Shown piece after piece: positions 53,201 to 64,000 of a stretch of 64,000 nucleotides of DNA. The DNA comes from Edaphochlamys debaryana (taxonomy: Eukaryota > Chlorophyta > Chlorophyceae > Chlamydomonadales): the NCBI GenBank assembly GCA_016858145.1, contig JAEHOE010000241.1, positions 1 to 64,000 of the forward strand, given 5' to 3'. Position 1 is the stretch's first letter. Every line of letters begins with the position of its first letter. The notes beneath the pieces are model-generated. The model saw nothing but the letters and a program-made list of their open reading frames with translations. It did not search any database and was not told the origin of the DNA. A program made the translations under genes and the position numbers.

Positions 53201-56200
53201 TCGAGGCGGCGGGTGCCACCTCCGGCAGCCGCCGCTTGGCTGCCAGGAGCGACAGCACCACACGGCGGAGGGTGTCGTAGGCGCGTGTGTTGGCAGAGCC
53301 TGGTTGGGGGTGGGGGGAGGGGCACAAGAGAGCGGTGTCGAGAGAAAGCTCAGAACTAGTAGAGGTAGCACCCGTGTCGTCTGCTGCCGCCGGCAACCTC
53401 GGTCGACCAACGGAGGCTGTTGAGGCGGTCCCGGCCCCCTTGGCCGTCGCCGCTTCCAAGGCCAGCCTCCCTTCTCAGCATGCCCTTCCCAACCTCACAC
53501 CCTCCGGCGCTTCTCACCCGCGTACTCGAGCCCAGTGGACAAACACAGCGCGGGTGGGGCCCTTGGCAGCCCAAAACATCCCGTACCCCATCCCGCACCA
53601 CCCCCCACCCTCCACTCACAGGCCCCTCTCTCCACACAATGCCCCTTCCAACCCACTCACCCGCGTACTTGAGGCCAATGACAAGACACAGACCCGCCAG
53701 CGCCGACACATGGGCCTGAGCCACAGCATGCACGTCCACCCCCCGGCAGGAGCCCCCGCCGCCGCCGCCGCCGTTGGCGCCGCCGCTGCCCCGCAGCCGG
53801 CCGCCGAGGCCGCCGCCGCCGCCGCCGCCCAGGCCCAGGCCGAGGCCGCCCGTCGCCGCCCCCGCGCCCGCCATGGAGGTGGCGGGCGGGTGGTGGGCGT
53901 TGTGGGTCACCACTCGGTCGATCAGGCGCTCCAGGGGGCCCTGTGTGTGTGTGTGTGGGGGGGGGCGAGAGGAGCGGGGCAAATTGAATGGGGAGGAGAT
54001 AGGGGTTCCAGGAGGCCTCAGGAGGAAATGGAAGACAAGTAGCTACCGGTTAGCTGACAAGTAATACGAGAAGGAGGAGGAGAACCATGCAAACTAAATC
54101 CCCCTTCACTCCTACATCGCTCCCGGGGATGCCCCTCACCCCCCTCACCCCTCTCACCCTGAACAGGGGTGGCATGGACTCGGCCAGCCACCGCTCGCAC
54201 GGGTCGATCTCGTCCCACATGACTAACGCTCGTCCCAGCGCGCGCAGCGTGATGCAGTCCGGCCGTACGGTGTCCAGTCCGTACGGCGAGTCCGGCAGTA
54301 CGAACCGCCGCGCGATGGCGGCGTCGTTCGTACGGAGGTACATCAGCGCTAGGGCCACCGTGGCGGCTGGGGAGGTGATGGATAGGTTGATCATGTTGTC
54401 CGGTTCTAGGACGACCTGACAGGGGGGGGGGTAGGGAAAGGGGGGGGGTGTATGGGGGAAGGGAGAGGGGGGAGAGGACGGGACAGGGGCAGGAGGTTGA
54501 TCATGATGCCTGGCTCACTGACGACGTGCGAGGGCAGGTGCCCAGCGTCAAGATAATCTGGGGGGAGAGTGTTGAACTGGTCAAGGTCCGCAATGAACAA
54601 CTTGTCACGACAGGTACATGTGACAGAACCTGGGTAAACAGGAAGCCTTGCCACCGCACCCAGACCCTCTCCACCCACCACAACCATCCCGTGCCCCCCT
54701 CCCTCCCCCCCCCGCCCTCCCCCACCCACCATGGCGACCCCCTGGCCGTTGCCCGCCCCCGCCGCGCCGCCGCTGCCCTCCCCGCTCCGCGCCGTTGCAG
54801 GGGCCGACATGGCCGCGGGGCCCGCCGTGTCGCCGCCCCACAGCGCCGCCGCGTGCCCCAGCCGCGGCCCCCCCGGTCCGCTGCCAAACACACGGTCCAA
54901 ACCCGAGCAGCCCCCGCCCGCCCCCCCCGAGGCGGCCGAGCCCGTGCCGCCCCCCACCCCCCCGGCGCGGCGTGCGGCGGCGGAGGCGTCCGTCGAGCCG
55001 AGCATGTAGTACCTGAGGCGGCCAAGGGGGAAGGGGCAGGGGAGGGAGAGGGTGATACGTGTCAGCAGCCCACGTGTGGGATGTGAGCCACGGAAGCACA
55101 GCAGCCATGATGCAAACGTGTAAGGCAGGGCAAGGCACATCAGCCCCAGGCGCGCCATACCCCTGGCTCGGCCACAACATGACTGGGAGTGAACGCAAGC
55201 GTGTGAGCAGGGAGCAACGCTGCCACTGGGTGGCCAACAGGCAGGCTCAATCCTACACCGATCCCCTCACCCTCCTTACTCCCTCCCCCTTCCCCTCATC
55301 CCCCCCCCAAGCTGACTTACGTGAGCCTCTCCTCCAGATGCAGATCCGCGAGCCCCGCCGCCGCCCGGCTGCCCCCCAACCCCAACACCACCATCCCCAG
55401 CCCCAGCCCCGCCGCCAAGGCATAACCCTCCCGGTCATGCGTAACCGCAAGCGGGGAGGCCCCTGGCGGCAGCGCGCCGCCGCCGGGCACGCTGCCGCCG
55501 CCCAGGCCGCCGCCGCCGCCGCCGGGGCCGCCGCCGGTGGCGCCGCCGGACGCGAAGGCGGCGGCGGCGGCGGGGGACAGGGGCCGGCGGCCGATCTCCT
55601 CGACTAGGGTCTCGGCCATGACGCGATGGGCGCTGCCTTCGTACAGGAGGCCCACACCTAGGAGGGCGGCGGCCTGGGGGGGTAAGGATGGGGGGGGGGG
55701 AGGAGCACGGAGGTTGGTGAGGAAAGGGAGGGAAGGAAGGAAAGGAAGGGTGTTACACCCATGCTTCTGCCGACCCAACGCCCACCCTGGCTAGCAAGCG
55801 AGCAGCCCCCCCCCCACACACACCTGCACCAGCGGCGACAGCTCCAGTTCCGGGAAGGACGTGGGGTGCCGCGCGGGCAGGTGCAGGAAGAGCATGCGGG
55901 AGACGGTGGGGTCCTGGGAGGCCCGGCGCTGGGCGGCCATGCCCACGAGCACGGCGGTGGTGGTGGGGTCGTGCTCGTCAGACAGGTACCTGACAGGGGG
56001 GGGAGGGGGAGGGAGGGTGGGATCAGGGGGGGGCAGGTGGGCTAGGACCGAGAGGATGAGTTAGACGGGGGACAGCGGTGGCGCGCCCAGTCTGGCCAGC
56101 TCGGCTTGCGCTAAGCCCCGTCCCCTCGCCCCACGCCCCTCATCCCGAGCGGACACGGCGGGGAACACGGCTCGCAGCTGATCCCAGACGCACTCGCCGG

Positions 56201-59200
56201 GGCAAACCCACCCACACCCACACCCAAACACACCCTCCTCTTCCCCCTGCCCGCCATGGGGCCCACCTGTACAGGTCGGTCCATGACAGTCTGTCCAGGT
56301 GGCCGGTCAGGCCAAGGGCCAGAAGCAGCCCTGCGTGCGTGTAGGATGGGGAGTCGGGCTTGGAGGCCACCTGGGGGGGGAGGAGAAGACGGGGAAGAGG
56401 TTGGGGTGATCCCGTGCTCGAGCGTGGAGGGACGGGCGCGGAGGGATGGCCGGGGCTGAGGGGAGGGCGGGAGGACCGCTCTCGCGCGCCTCCGCCGCCT
56501 CGCCTCCCTGCGCGGAAGCTGCCTGAGTAAACCCTAGCTAGCTATTCACCAGCCCCCTCGCCACCGCACGTCTACCTGCAGCCATGTGCGGGTGAGCGTC
56601 TCCCCCGGCCCCGCGGACAGACGCAGACCCTCGGCGGCGCCTGAGGGGGGGGGGCGGGGTGGGGCGGGGCGCGTCCAGGCAGGCAAACATCAGCGTCCAA
56701 GGGTTAGGAATGACGCGTTCCAAAAGCGGCCGGTTCCGCATTAGGGGGAGAGAGTCAACCGCCCCCGACCCCAAGCGTTAGCCGCTTAGCCGTCATGGCC
56801 TTTGCTCAAGTTAGTGAGGCCGTGGCTTGCTTGGGTATGGCTTTGCTTGACTCTGACGTGGTGAACTTGCAGCTTGACAGCGCCTCTAAGCCCGCTTCTT
56901 CACACCCTTAACTCGCGTGCAGGACCACTCCCGCACCCTCCCCCCCCACCGTTGTGGAACTCGGGCCAAGCCGTGAAGTCTGCCGCCGCGCCTCCCCCCG
57001 GCGCGGGCTGCGCCGTGGACAGGTCCAGGTTCACGACGGTGTGGCCCGACAGGGCGTCGGGGACCAGTCCCGCGAGGCACATGGATGGCACCGCTGAGGT
57101 GGGCTCGGTGGGCAGGGGGCGGCCTGGGGGGGTGGGCAGCAGGGTGGGGAGGGGCCGTGGAGGTGGGGCGGGTCAAGCGGGTGGGTTACGGTGCGTGGAG
57201 CGTCGAGCGTGGAGCGTGGCACGCCCTTCTGCAGCGCCCTTCTGCCCTTCTGTCGCAGCAACATGGCCCGGTCCCTGCGGTTACCCTTTCCATCTCTGTC
57301 CACCTCCCACCCTCCCTATCCACACCCCTCCACCCCCCCCCCCCCCCACAACCCCCATCCCCACCCGTCGCCAGCGCCACCGCCCCCCTCCCCAGCGGCA
57401 GGCTCATGGTCCGCAGCGCCGCCGCCAGCAACTGCTGCTGCTGCCGCTGGGGCGCCTCGGGGTCGCCCTCGGCCAGCCCTAAGCCGTCCAGGCGCAGGGG
57501 GTGGGACGAGTCCAGCGCGGAGATGACCTCCCGCAGCCGCCCGTCGCGGCCGAAGCGGAGGCGGCTCACGCCTGCGGGGGATGGGGGGAGTAAGTAGAGG
57601 GAAAGGTAGAGGGGTAGGAGGGCGGGGGACGGGTGGAACGAGGAAGGCCGGGAGCGAGGGTGCAAAGGAGCCCCACTGCCCCACACTATCACCACCCCAC
57701 CCCACCCCATAGAACCCACCCCGCGTCAGCCCCTCCATTCCGTGCTTGCTCTCGAACTGCTTAGCAGGGCCCTCCAGCCGCCGCGCCGTCTCCAGTCCAT
57801 ACCCCAGGTCCAGTTGGTGTGAGGGCAGCTGCAGCCTGGCAGCGTACGGCGGCCGCCACAGGTGCCAGAGATGCGACGGCGGCGGCCGTGGCGGCGGCGG
57901 CGGCGGCGGCGGGGGTGCGGCCCTCGCCGGCGGCGGCGCGGATGAGGTGGCGGCGGCGCCTGGCGGCGCCGTCAGGCCGGCGAGCAGGCCCGTCGGCGGG
58001 CCGCCGCCACCGCCGCCGCCGCTGGTGGAGCGGCGGAACGGGCCGCGGGGACCGCCGTTGGCGCCGCCGGCGAGGGTGCCCGCGTGGGGGGTGGCGCCGG
58101 TGGAGGGGGTGGTGAGGGCGGCGAGGGAGTACTGGGGCAGGGCCCGGAAGGAAAAGAGTGAGGAGGACGGGCTGGCACCGCCGGGCCCAGATCCTGGGCC
58201 CGGGCCGGGCCCGCCTGGGCCTCCAGGCTGCGTCGGTACGGCCCCCGCCCCGAGTGTGGGGGTCGTGGCAGCTCCCGATAGGCCGGGGAAGGAGGGGTAA
58301 GGCGTACGGAGGCCCGGCAGTTGACCCAGGCCCAGGCCCAGCATCGCGCCGAGGCCCGAGGCACCCGGCACCGCCGAAGCCGCATTCGGGCCCGCCTGGG
58401 CCTGGGCCTGGGCCCCGGCCGCGAGGGCGGTAGATGAAAGGCCGGACGGTACGGCACCCGCGGCCGAGTGTTGGCCGGCGAGACGCGCCGCGGCGGCGGC
58501 GGCAGCAGCGGCGGCGGCGGCGATGGGCCCGGCTCGGGCCCCGGCGGGCCCGGGTGGGGCCAGGCCCGATGGGGCCAGCGTGGCCGCGATGTCCTCCCTT
58601 CCCACCAACGCGTACGCCTGGACCGGCCAGCCTGCGGGAGGGGCAGGATTCGGAAGGGGATAGCAAGTAAAACCTCAGGCACCAAGCACAAAGCAGCACG
58701 AAACGAACCCCGAACTTCTGCGGGTGATCGGGCCCCACAAACCCCCAGAACACCGGGCCTCACCGGGCGGCGGCGCGGCCCTGCACCGTTGGAAGGCCTC
58801 AAGCAGGGGCAGCGCCACTCCCGGGGGCAGGCGCCCCAGGGAGCCTGCGTGCCACCCCTCCGCAGCCACCGCCTCAACCACCGCCTCCGATGCGGACCGC
58901 ACCGCCGCCTCCAGCGCCGCGGCCGTGGGGGCGGGTGGGGGTGGGGGTGGGGGTGGGCCGGCGGTGGCGGGGGTGGAGGCGGGTGGGGGCGCGTGGGCGG
59001 CGGCGGGGCCAGGGGCGGAGGTGGAGGAGGAGGGGTGCAGGGCTGCTTCTGCCATGATGGAACCACACCTGAGAGGAGGAGGGGTAGGACAGGCAGGCAC
59101 GATCACACAGCGTCAGCAGTCCATGATCTACAACGGAACCACACCCTAAAAGTCCATTTCCTCCACGCATCCCGCAAACGCACAACCCCGCCGCCTCGCT

Positions 59201-62200
59201 CTGGTCGCACCTCTGTGCACACTCGCACAGTCGGCCGTACAGCGTGAGCAGCCGTGACGTCAGCGGCAGCGCGGGGTGCCCCGGGAATGGCGCGGCGGTG
59301 GCGGCGGCGGCGGTTGGCGCGGCGGCAGAGGCGGTTGGGGCTGCAAGTGTGGCAGCAAGGGGCTCCAGGAGGGAGGGCAGCTCGGAGGGTTGGGGCGGGC
59401 AGCCGCACAGCATGCGGCCAAACAGCCTGCAAGCGGGGGGGAGCGGCCGCGGCGGGGTGAAACGTCACGCAGGGTCAGGGTCGAAGGGCGATCCAGGACG
59501 AAGCAAAAACGTTGGGGTGCATTGGCAGCAGTCCCACCAAATTATGACGGAGAAACAACGTTGCTCAGAAGCCCCATCAAACACGAATCTTTCTCGCAGC
59601 CCTTACCTGTAGATGTCGGCGGGCGGCCGAACCTCGAGTCCCGGCGGCGCCGCCAGCGGCGGCTCGACGGCACCAACCGCCGTGAGCGCCGCCGGGCCCA
59701 GATCGCGTGCGTAATGCTCCCAGTACGAGTGCAGTCCGAGCGCCGAGGCGGCGGCGGCGAGGGTCAGACCCAGAGGTTGCAGCTGCGGCCAGCTCAGCAC
59801 GTCCAGCTTGACCTCTTCGTACAGCCCGTGCAGGCCGTACAGTACGGCAAGCAGCGGCGCGGCGGCGGCGGGCAGCGGCAGCGGGGCCGCCGCCGCCGCG
59901 CCGGCGACGTCGGCGCTCTCGGCGGCGGCGGCGGGGCCGTCGGCGCCGTCACTTCCCAGAAGGGCATGCAGGCTGGCGATGGGGTGGCGGGAAGCGTTGG
60001 CGCCGTCAGCGTCGCCGCCGCCGTCGCGGTTAGCGGCGGCGGCGGCAGCGGCGGCGGCGGTAGCGGCAATCCAGCCAGGCCGCCGCCGGCCACCCAGGAA
60101 GGCGGCAGCGCTGCCGGCGGCCACCAGACGTTCCCAGGCCGTGCCTCGACCTGCGCCGGACCCCGCCCGTGCCAGGGACGGGTGCGCCGCCGCCGCCGCC
60201 GCCGCTGCGCCGGCGGCTGCCGCTGGCGGCGGCGGCGCCGGCGCCGGCGACGCCAGGGACATTGCCGCGAAGCGGCGCGTGTGCAGCGGCGTCGAGAACG
60301 GCGTCGCAGGGGTGTTGCCGCCGCCGCCGCCACCACGGCCGCCGCTGCCGCCGCCGCGACCACCTCCGCCGCCGGAGGCGGCGGCGCCCGTGCTCGTGAA
60401 AGCGGCGGGGTCTGCAGCCCAGGCCAGGAGGACGGACTCGAAGGCTGCCCATTCGCCGGCCGCGCGGGCGGTGGCGGCGGGGCGGTGGGCGTAGAAGCGG
60501 CGGAGGAGCGCCAGGAGGTGCTCGGGCGGGGCGCAGGCGCGGACCACCTCCAGCGCCGCCGCCGCCAGCGGCGACACGATCTGGAATGGCAGCAGCACGC
60601 GGACCTCCCGCGACGGCGCCGCCGCCGCCGCTGAGGCTGACGCCGCCGCTGACGGCGACGCCGGCAGCACCAGCACGACGGTGTTGCCGGCGGCGCGGCG
60701 GAGGCCGAGGACCCTGACGGCGTCCTGGCCTGCCGCCGGCGGGACCCCTGTCGCTGCCGCCGCCGCCGCCGCCGCCCCGGCGGAGCCCAGCGCCGACGGC
60801 GGCTGCGCCGCCGATATGGGCGGCGAGCTGATCATCATCATGTCATCGTCGCTGTCGGCGGCGGCGGCGGCGGCGCCGCCGCGTCGAACTGTCGTACCGC
60901 CGACGCCGCCGACGGCGCCGTCCTCGCTGCCCTGCTCCATGTCTGAGTCATCCAGCAGCATGTCTGTCCCGTGGGAGCCGGGCGTCGACGGCGGCCTGCC
61001 GGCGGCGCCGCCAGCGCTGGCGCCGCCGCGGCGGCGCGGCGGCGAGTGGGCGCCGCCGCCGTGGGCGGCCGCCACGACGGCGCCGCCAGGTTGTGCCGGG
61101 CTGGCGTTTGGGCCGGGTCCAGGTCCCACCATAATGCTGAACAGGGGCGTCAGGCCTGCAGACATCGGAAGTGCCGGCATTACCGCGGGCCTCAGTATCG
61201 CGCCTGTCCGTTTGCTTGGCCGGAAAGGTGCATCATCAGGCTCTTATACCCTCCAGCTTGCACCCCAGGTTCCCCCACACTACGCACGCCCGCTACGGCA
61301 TTCCCGCTCTGCTGCTTCGTCGCCCGAACCGCCACCTGGTCTCTTGTGTCACTTGTGGTCACATGTGTTGCAGTGGATCAGGCCCAGTATCCACAAAGCG
61401 CGCCCCGCACCAACCTTTGTGCAGCACCAGCTTCCCCGACGGCAGTACCACCACCAGGTCACGTGGCGGCCCCTTGGGCCTGCCGCCGACACCGCCGCCG
61501 CCACCGACGCCGCCGCCCGCAGCAGCTGCCGCCGCCGTCGCCGCTTCGCTCCAAGACCCCGTCGCCGCCACCGCCGCCGCCGCCACCGCCTCCATGCTTC
61601 CGAGGAGGGACACCTTGGTCCTGCCGCCGCCGCCGGCGGCGGCGCCGCCACCGCTGGCGGTCCGGCCGGTGGCGGCGCCGCCGCCGGAGCCGGGCGACGC
61701 GGTGGAAGACGAAGGGCCGCGGATGGAGAAGGCGTACAGTCGTGCCTGCGGCGCGCACAGCACGCACAGCAGGGGCGCGCCGTACAGGTCGGTCGCCATG
61801 ACGGCCTCGGTCGGGCGGCAGCCTGCACAGGGCATACGAGAAAGAGTGGGCAGAAGATTTATATACGGGATGCAGTAGTGTGCTTCAACACAACAATTAC
61901 TTCTCTGCGACACAAACGCGGCAATGTCTTGCAGGTGAGGGCCCACAGGCTCACCCGGCGGAAGGACCTCCTCGTGTAGCAGCTGCATGACCCACACCTC
62001 CTCCGCCACCTCGCCACAGCCCCAGCCCAGCCCCGTCGCCGCCGCCGTCACGTGCGTACGGCTGCCGCGCCGCCACTCGCCGCCGCCGCCTGCGCCCAGC
62101 AAGCCCGGCGTGCTGGCGGCGCCGCCGGCGCCTCCCCCGCTGAGGTCCAACCGCTGCGAGTACGGCGTCGGTTGCAGCCGGAACGGCAGCCCAGGGCTGG

Positions 62201-63980
62201 CGGCCAGCCCGCCGCCGCCGCCGCCGCCACCGCCAAAGGCCCCGGCGGCAGCGGCGCGGGGCGCGGCGTGGAAGAGGTGTGCCGAGAGGAAGCCGTCGGG
62301 TGTGCGCGTGGCCGGTGTGCGGGACTTGATGGCGGAGCCTGGGAAGGCGCCGCCGCCGCCGTAGGCGCTGAGGCCCGGCGACACGCCGCCGCCGCCGCCG
62401 CCGCCCCAGCCGGCGGTGGCGGAGGCGGGGGTGGAAGCCACGGCCCCGACGTAGGGAGACAGGCCGCCGCGGCCGTGGGCGGCGGTGGCGGCGGAGGCGA
62501 GAGTCATGTCCGAGGGGGCGGCGCTGGGGGGACAGGTCGGCGGGGTGGAGTGCAGGGTCTGAGGGGCGGCGGCGGCGGAGGGTGCGGGGGGTGCGGCCTG
62601 GCCGCCTTGGGAGCTGAAATTGGGGGGTGGAGGGGTGATAGCCATAGACATGTCTGAGGGGGCGGCACTGGGCGGGTAAGGCGTGTGGGGCGGGGCCCCG
62701 CCGGGCGTGCGCTGGGCCTGGGCCTGGTTCGCGGAGGCGTGGGCCTGGGCCTGGGTCTGGCTGGGCCCGGGCGTCTGTTCGGGGTAGAGGATGGCCTGCA
62801 GCTGCGCCAGGCCCGCCGGGCCCAGGCCCAGCGCGGGCGTTACGGCGGAGGCGGGGCTGAGCGCGAGCGACATGTCTGACGGCGCGGCGCTGGGCGGGCA
62901 GGCGCCGTACGCCCCGCCGCCGCCAACCGCCCCAACCGCCGTGGCGGCGGAGGCGAACGGCGCGGCGGCGCGCGGCGGCGCGGGAGTGAAAGCGCTCGCC
63001 ATCGACATGTCCGAGGGGGCGGCGCTGGGGGGACAGGCGGGCGTGCCCAGCGGCATCCCACCGCCCTGCAGCCCCGTCTGTCCCACACCAATCGGCGCGG
63101 GCGTCATTGCCATGGACATATCTGAAGGGGCCGCGCTGGGGGGGTACGGCGTGCGGGCGTGCCCGCCGGTGGCCAGCCCCGGGCCGGCAGCCGGGGCGGG
63201 CGTCGCGTAGGCTCCGGCGGGCGGGGGTGTGATGGCCATTGACATGTCGGAAGGGGCGGCGCTGGGCGGGCAGGCCGGTGTGCCTGCCCCACCCTGCGCA
63301 TGCCCTTGCACCGATATCGGCGTCGCCTGGCCCTGCCCATGCCCCTGGGGTTGGGGCTGGAGCGGCGGTGGCCGGTGGCCGCCAAAGGCGCCCAGCGGCG
63401 CGGGCGTTACGGCCATGGACATATCCGACGGCGCCGCGCTGGGCGGACAGGACCCGGGCGCGGTGAAGCGCGGCGGAGGCGGCGCGCCGCCGCCACCCAT
63501 CCCGCCGTTCGCAGCCCCCAGCCCCGGCCCGTGGGGCTGGAAGGAGAACATGCTCATGGCGCTCGCGGGGGTGGCCCCAATGACCCCGGCCCCCGCCCCC
63601 ACGCCGCCGCGGCCGGGCTGGGGGCAGGTGCCGGGCGGCGCCATGTGGGTCGGCAGGGGGGTGGCGGCGGGGATGTCGGGGAGGTCCCCCAGGAGCTCGG
63701 GGGATAGGTGTGTTTTGGACACGGCCCACACGGCCAGCCGGCCCGCGGCCTGCAGGGCGAATGGGCACGGGCGAGAGCAGGGTTGAGTTCTGCATTGCGG
63801 TGCGTCTTGATCCCAGGTGTACAGTCCCGTACGTCACGTACCTCGCTGTACGTCGTCGCGTACGGCAGGTCCGTCCAGGAGCCCACCAGCGCCTCCCCCG
63901 AGAAGCCCGCGTACGACCCCGGCCGGCCCGCGCGCGCCGACACGTCAGCAACCACGGGCTGCGGCTCGTCCATGGGATGA
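47280..63980 (-). CDS. APC1: Anaphase-promoting complex subunit 1 (5' end outside the window)
   Basis: APC1 is the main scaffold of the nuclear APC/C ubiquitin ligase that drives anaphase and mitotic exit. Exons, 5' to 3': 63980-63842, 63749-61955, 61822-61415, 61155-59607, 59426-59211, 59068-58764, 58631-57720, 57571-57365, 57093-56950, 56640-56577, 56370-56267, 55989-55824, 55673-55321, 55012-54730, 54557-54526 (tentative), 54415-54158, 53940-53661, 53299-53160, 52709-52604, 52140-51997, 51562-51459, 51003-50911, 50494-50363, 50092-47866, 47683-47280. Joins keep phase, giving about 3,520 residues here against about 1,944 in the whole human protein. Matches to the family include WAVSKTHLS then a long loop, LYGLHGLYEEVKLDVLS, and the PC repeats GVGLLYEGSAHRVMAETLVE, DREGYALAAGLGLGMVVLG, SPAATVALALMYLRTNDAAI and YGAHCAVSLALGFLFLGAG. 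The C-terminal part has RHLYVLAARR, GPRYWPQQLDW and ALYECITGEKAV. The extra length is Gly/Ala/Pro inserts. The N-terminal beta-propeller start is missing. Single-base errors in exon edges are possible. Confidence 0.95.
50642..50959 (-). repeat. Exon-22 edge repeated four times
   Basis: CTGCAGCGGCACGTACACCA begins at 50,642, 50,727, 50,813 and 50,911. Only the last belongs to a full exon (51,003-50,911); the others lie in the next intron with the same downstream sequence and the same GTGGGG 5' splice site on the minus strand. Spacing is 85-98 bp. One complete unit and a remnant of a second are present in the duplicate near 39,047-39,149, so the array is older than the duplication. Confidence 0.9.
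51894..51926 (-). repeat. Intronic copy of the APC1 exon-20 3' edge
   Basis: On the minus strand this reads CTGTTCCTGGGCGCAG followed by GTGGGGG, against CTGTTCCTGGGGGCAG then GTGGGGA at the true exon end (51,997). It would be a functional-looking 5' splice site. Confidence 0.75.
52208..52243 (-). repeat. Intronic copy of the APC1 exon-20 5' edge
   Basis: GAGCAGGTAGAACGTGGGCA and then GGTGGCCTGCGGGG copies the true 3' splice-site region at 52,115-52,146 about 95 bp upstream (minus-strand sense), including the CAG/GC junction. Confidence 0.75.
52422..52510 (-). repeat. Two intronic copies of the APC1 exon-19 3' edge
   Basis: CCTCACCCGTCCCCGCCATG at the true exon end (about 52,598) recurs at about 52,424 and, with CCCCCT in place of CCCGT, near 52,485-52,507. 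Each copy keeps the GTGAG on the minus strand. Confidence 0.75.
62500..63455 (-). repeat. Seven PPSAAPSDMS repeats in the APC1 loop
   Basis: The second exon encodes seven copies of (C/Y)PPSAAPSDM(S/T)(M/L)A, near 63,449, 63,273, 63,147, 63,038, 62,900, 62,680 and 62,537. Five of the seven are followed within a few residues by TPAP or TPPP, one by LSPASAVTP, and the last has no TP. Spacers vary from about 20 to 60 residues and are rich in Gln, Gly and Pro. Codons vary between copies, so the peptide appears conserved over the DNA. Confidence 0.9.
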
Positions 63981-64000
63981 CTAAGCAGGAAGAGCGTGGA

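Noticed and set aside
62500..63455. Regularly spaced ~30-bp repeats that resemble a CRISPR array
   Set aside because: They encode a conserved peptide in frame within APC1, spacers are coding, and the genome is eukaryotic.

Overview
The window looks like nuclear DNA of a volvocalean green alga (Chlamydomonas or a close relative). It is very GC-rich and intron-rich, introns have GT/AG ends, proteins carry long Ala/Gly/Pro/Gln tracts written in GCC/GGC repeats, and the chlorophyte poly(A) signal TGTAA follows two genes. I could not pin the species from sequence alone.

Region 1 (1-23,706) is one giant Ty3/gypsy-type LTR retrotransposon. Near-identical repeats of at least 1.48 kb flank a Met-type primer site, a frame-broken gag, a protease ORF, a 4,386-codon pol polyprotein and a separate 632-codon coiled-coil ORF. 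The polyprotein is unusual: two retropepsin-like domains lie about 2,400 residues apart, separated by at least six copies of an unrecognised Trp/Cys-containing helical module. Linkers carry a recurring Met-Met or Met-Val motif. A PHD finger and a duplicated arm precede the integrase.

Region 2 (23,707-33,370) is accessory DNA: dispersed GC-hairpin repeats, a 10-bp minisatellite, a decayed Fanzor (eukaryotic TnpB-like RNA-guided nuclease) C-terminus on the minus strand with phase-consistent introns, a truncated MFS transporter on the plus strand, and an unrecognised four-exon minus-strand gene.

Region 3 (33,372-39,149) is a partial duplicate of the 3' end of the APC1 gene. Its last exon is split by about 2.4 kb of repetitive DNA. 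Region 4 (39,150-47,092) holds roughly 600-bp tandem repeats, a 3.2-kb higher-order minisatellite, a small two-exon gene ending in a membrane helix, and a retropepsin-like fragment.

Region 5 (47,093-64,000) is the minus-strand gene for APC1, the largest scaffold of the anaphase-promoting complex. I resolved 25 exons that join in phase; the 5' end lies beyond the window. At the place of the animal 300s autoinhibitory loop it has seven copies of a PPSAAPSDMS motif and about 27 Ser/Thr-Pro sites. Several of its introns contain duplicated copies of neighbouring exon edges, splice sites included.
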